From contig QIAN01000178.1 in the NCBI GenBank assembly GCA_003225005.1, positions 40,162 to 104,161 of the forward strand: a stretch of DNA of 64,000 bases. Direction: 5' to 3'. A program made the translations under genes and the position numbers. Of the stretch, positions 61,686-64,000 are shown in pieces (the stretch's first letter is position 1; every line of letters begins with the position of its first letter). Under the pieces are notes generated by a model. The model saw only the letters and a program-made list of their open reading frames with translations, was not told the origin of the DNA and did no database searches. This DNA comes from Acidobacteriota bacterium. GTDB taxonomy: Bacteria > Acidobacteriota > Terriglobia > Terriglobales > Acidobacteriaceae.

Positions 61686-62024
61686 TTAGGCGCTGCGCAC
61701 CTGGCCATGGCGCTGCTTTACTTCGCGCTCTGCTCTCAGCCAATCTTCGTGTTCGTGACCGGAAGAGAATCCGCGCTCGGCGTAAAGTTCGTAGGCGCGA
61801 CGCCGAATCTCGTCTTCCAAATTGACAGGGATTGTATTGCCGTTGCCTGCGGCGGCAGTTTTTTGCGTTCTTGCTTTTTTCGAGTCAGCCTTTGGTCGAG
61901 GAACCTCCAGCGTCCTCGAGCTAACAGGGGCGTTCATCATGACTTCATTGGTGGGCGGGTTTGTATTCGAGACATTTTCTTCGCTGCGGGTAGGATTGCT
62001 GCGGAACCTCGGTTTCTTCGCCAT
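61686..62024 (-). CDS. DUF2934-domain protein
   Basis: 112 residues from an ATG at 62024 with AAGGAG nine bases upstream. The N-terminal 65 residues are basic and low-complexity (AKKPRFRSNPTRSEE). The C-terminal part is the DUF2934 helix pair: EDEIRRRAYELYAERGFSSG and HEHEDWLRAEREVKQRHG. This short domain is common in Acidobacteriota and some proteobacteria, often on mobile regions; its role is not known. It lies between the ccm operon and the integrase relics, the first gene of the lower-G+C stretch. Confidence 0.85.
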   Translation of the reverse strand: MAKKPRFRSNPTRSEENVSNTNPPTNEVMMNAPVSSRTLEVPRPKADSKKARTQKTAAAGNGNTIPVNLEDEIRRRAYELYAERGFSSGHEHEDWLRAEREVKQRHGQVRSA

Positions 62025-62164
62025 AAACAAATACTCCTTACATATTCCTAGATTTAAAAATGAATTCACCTGATGTGTGATCCACATACACTGCGCCAGT
62101 GGCTCTAATTTAGTTTTGCGGAGATGTATCTACTATAACTCGACAACGCTGTGAATGTGAAGAA

Positions 62165-62533
62165 TTGATGCGTTCACGAGTCCAAATCGTTCCGGTCAAT
62201 AAGGGCCTCGTGTTCGACGGCATGAATCTAGGCGAGGAGTGGATAACGGCTTGTGCAGCTTGCGGGCTAGGCCGTAAAATCACTGTCGAAGGCAAGAAGT
62301 GGGATCCGTGTTATGACGGCCCGACGTTGCACGATTTCAGACGTTCAGCCGTCCGCAACCTCATCAACGCTGGTGTTCGAGAGCGTGTCGCAATGTAGAT
62401 TACAGGGCACAAAACTCGTTCAGTCTTTGACCGCTATGACATCGCTTCGCTTGTCGATGTTACCAACCGATGCAGGACTGTTGAAGCTGCGAGCGTGGCG
62501 AAGGGTGACAGTCTCGACGGTGAAAATCGGTGA
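62165..62533 (+). pseudogene. Tyrosine-recombinase C-terminal fragment with in-frame stop
   Basis: The frame encodes the C-terminal catalytic half of a phage/island-type integrase: VPVNKGLVFDG, EEWITACAACGLG, then LHDFRRSAVRNLINAGV (catalytic His-x-x-Arg), a TAG stop at 62396-62398 where a codon such as AAG would be expected, and on the other side ITGHKTRSVFDRYDIA with the GH motif and nucleophile Tyr, ending at a TGA (62531). The N-terminal DNA-binding half is missing. Both the truncation and the stop make it inactive. Confidence 0.85.
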
Positions 62534-62567
62534 AAAAGTCTCCAGGCAGTACCCGTAAGTCTATGAT

Positions 62568-62610
62568 GGCGCTATCGTCTAGGGTTTAGGACGGAAGATT
62601 CTCAATCTGA
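62568..62610 (+). pseudogene. 5' half of a tRNA-Glu gene (remnant)
   Basis: 43 bases aligning without gaps to the first 43 bases of the intact tRNA-Glu at 62981. GGCGCT, TCTA and TTAGGA match and the anticodon loop TTCTCAA falls at the same offset (31 bases). Three of five anticodon-stem pairs remain. Nothing resembling a T-arm or acceptor 3' strand follows. It is probably a leftover attachment-site copy. Confidence 0.7.
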
Positions 62611-62732
62611 CACAAATACAGTGATTTCTTGTATTTTCAACGATTTAGCATTAAGTGAAGTTAGGTGAAAGTGCCAAGATTAGGGGTGCGTGGTGACAAT
62701 TTGGTGACAGTCAGGGGCGAAGGTACTCAGGT

Positions 62733-63002
62733 TTGAACCTCCATGACCTGTGTCGAAGTGCGGTCAAGAATCTCCGTGATGCAGGCGTTAGTGAACACGT
62801 CGCCATGAAGATTACAGGACACAAGACGACAAGCGTGTTCCGCCGTTATCACATCGTCACGACCGACGACGTCAGCGACGCAATGAGCAAGGTCGAGACG
62901 GCGAGTCTGCATGGTGACCGCAAGCCTGTGCAGTCTATGAGGAGCATGAAAAAGGAATTGAAAGCGAGGCAAATCTGTGTGGCGCTGTCATCTAACGGTT
63001 AG
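62733..63002 (+). pseudogene. Second tyrosine-recombinase C-terminal fragment
   Basis: An open frame of 89 codons that starts inside the catalytic domain: LHDLCRSAVKNLRDAGVSEH, VAMKITGHKTTSVFRRYHIV, then a charged tail. The N-terminal two-thirds are missing, and the catalytic Arg of H-x-x-R is Cys (HDLC), so it cannot be active. It is homologous to, but not a copy of, the fragment at 62165. Its frame runs 22 bases into the intact tRNA-Glu and stops in the D-loop. Confidence 0.85.
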
Positions 63003-63055
63003 GATACTGCCCTCTCAAGGCAGGTATACGGGTTCGATTCCCGTCAGCGCTACCA
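62981..63055 (+). tRNA. tRNA-Glu (anticodon CTC)
   Basis: 75 bases including an encoded CCA. The acceptor stem GGCGCTG pairs with CAGCGCT (one G-U pair at the end), the anticodon stem CTGCC/GGCAG encloses loop CTCTCAA with CTC at 63014-63016, and the T-arm ACGGG-TTCGATT-CCCGT is perfect. It reads GAG codons. The gene is the target of past integration: a 5' half-copy lies 413 bases upstream and integrase relics flank it. Confidence 0.96.
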
Positions 63056-63112
63056 AACCTCTTACGAGCGTTTAGAATGCAGTTGCAACATGCGAACCCG
63101 CAGCGATTGCTG

Positions 63113-63814
63113 TCAGTGAGATGTTGCAAAAGCATCGAGAACCAGTTTTTCTTGTTGGTCACGCACTTCGAGTTTTGGCGTTGCAGCGTCCTTCATACCC
63201 AGAAACACTCGGTCGGCACAAGTGTGGTCACGCAAAAGTAGCCGCGTCCCGCTTTCCTTACTGTTTCCCAAAGAGGTAACAACAGAACCCCCAACATCTT
63301 TCACCACTACACCCGCAAACTCATCTTCATCGTTTACGGTGAGAAATGCTCCCTCCTCGCCGTGAGCACGATCCAAGCCAAGAGTAACCCGACCATTATC
63401 GAGAAAACCAAATCCGCCCCGTTCGTTTCCTTTCGCATCGTTTAGCAACACGCCGATGCCCTTAGCAATGCGATGCTGCAAGACCCCATTGATCTGGTCA
63501 TAGTCGGCACTTCCAATCGTGAGTCGGTCGGTGCCGTCTTCACTCAACAGAACGAGCCCCGTGATTGCATCCTGTCGCTTTCTTCCTTGGTTTGAAACTG
63601 GTGCCCCCAGAAGCAAGCGAGGGACGCCGTTTGAGTCTTCAATCACGATTCCACGTACGTGCAGGACTTTCTCACTAGCAGAGGCAGAGGCGAACACGTA
63701 CTTTTCGACAAGAAACAGGCCCACCAATAACACAAGAGTCAGGAGAGCCAATGCCTTCGTGCGTGCAACAAATCGCTCAAGGGATTGCAATACCAGCGTT
63801 TCACCAGTTTCCAT
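63113..63814 (-). CDS. Membrane-anchored protein with repeating beta units, unrecognised
   Basis: 233 residues from an ATG with GGGAGG six bases upstream. A short cytoplasmic start is followed by one hydrophobic segment (ALALLTLVLLVGLFLVEKYV). The outer part repeats a unit of the form x-D-x-x-G-x-x-R-x-x-L-G: VIEDSNGVPRLLLGAPV, LLSEDGTDRLTIGSAD, LLNDAKGNERGGFGF, FLDNGRVTLGLDRA, RDHTCADRVFLGM, VRDQQEKLVLDAF. This suggests a beta-solenoid or propeller-like stack. I do not recognise a named family. It lies just beyond the tRNA-Glu in the lower-G+C segment and may have come with a mobile element. Confidence 0.75.
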   Translation of the reverse strand: METGETLVLQSLERFVARTKALALLTLVLLVGLFLVEKYVFASASASEKVLHVRGIVIEDSNGVPRLLLGAPVSNQGRKRQDAITGLVLLSEDGTDRLTIGSADYDQINGVLQHRIAKGIGVLLNDAKGNERGGFGFLDNGRVTLGLDRAHGEEGAFLTVNDEDEFAGVVVKDVGGSVVTSLGNSKESGTRLLLRDHTCADRVFLGMKDAATPKLEVRDQQEKLVLDAFATSH

Positions 63815-63885
63815 CAGTGACCTCCCTTCATTTCCAATGCATTATGAAAATGCGCCCCCGCTTCAGAAGGTCGGGGCTGTGATGG

Positions 63886-63940
63886 GCGCCGCCTCCGCTG
63901 CGCTACGCTGTGCAGGGGCTGCGCTCCGCTACGGCGGCGC
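63886..63940. repeat. Inverted repeat of GCGCCGCC near the window end
   Basis: GCGCCGCC (63886-63893) and GGCGGCGC (63933-63940) enclose 39 bases that themselves contain near-repeats of CGCTGCGCTACG. This G+C-rich island in a lower-G+C region holds no gene I can support. The final 186 bases of the window have no other recognisable feature. Confidence 0.5.
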
Positions 63941-64000
63941 TTGGGAGTAACTGCGATGGTGAATCGGGTGCGAGAGGACTGCAGAAGGACATAGGCAAGT

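Noticed and set aside
62025..62980. Possible intact mobile element or CRISPR-like array
   Set aside because: Only C-terminal integrase fragments are present, without other mobility genes, terminal repeats or regularly spaced repeats.

Overview
The window looks like a chromosomal segment of a soil-type Acidobacteriota, probably class Terriglobia. This is an inference from gene content: many carboxypeptidase-regulatory-like and VWFA-related secreted proteins, an S53 (kumamolisin-type) protease, a DUF2934 protein, LytS/LytR-type signalling, Ccm system II cytochrome c maturation, F420 biosynthesis genes, and a G+C content near 58-60 % by eye. Most of the sequence is densely packed, ordinary chromosome. 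The last 2 kb has visibly lower G+C and carries relics of mobile DNA beside a tRNA gene.

Layout. 1-8.5 kb: a broken-off secreted protein gene, then a glucan cassette made of a glucoamylase-like hydrolase, an ABC exporter and a cyclic beta-1,2-glucan synthase that lacks the usual C-terminal GH94 phosphorylase. 8.7-18.8 kb: a large S53 protease, a LytS/LytR two-component pair, a cytochrome P460-type protein, an RG-rich receiver-like protein, HIT hydrolase, RlpA with a small helical partner, MutY and a TlpA-like redoxin. 19-29.9 kb: an M28 peptidase, a nucleotidyl-cyclase-like protein, a large TonB protein, a CpaE-like ATPase with a PilZ protein, and an MFS exporter. 29.9-36.3 kb: a tight F420 operon, transcribed cofG-cofD-cofC-cofE-cofH-npdG, with a divergent flavin reductase.

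36.5-44.4 kb: a small putative zinc protein, a BrkB/YihY membrane protein, a cold-shock gene with its own promoter, long leader and terminator, a gluzincin-like TPR protein and two tandem paralogous secreted beta-domain proteins. 44.8-57 kb: UvrA, a CPBP protease, an S55 protease, a VWA protein, a ZIP transporter, YchF, DUF4149, a MoxR ATPase and HtpX. 57.3-61.7 kb: a cytochrome c maturation block (ccmF, ccmH, a CcmI-like gene and a membrane protein with a carboxypeptidase-like N-terminus), plus a short unlisted CcmD-like reading frame. 61.7-64 kb: a DUF2934 protein, two tandem tyrosine-integrase relics, a 5' half-copy of tRNA-Glu, an intact tRNA-Glu(CTC), and an unrecognised membrane-anchored repeat protein.

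The most unusual items are the GH94-less glucan cassette, the stacked integrase/tRNA-Glu units in which the element lies on the 5' side of the tRNA and the duplicated segment is the tRNA 5' half, the long csp leader, and families of short intergenic repeats between 52 and 57 kb. I see no CRISPR array, no intact insertion sequence, no rRNA and only one intact tRNA.
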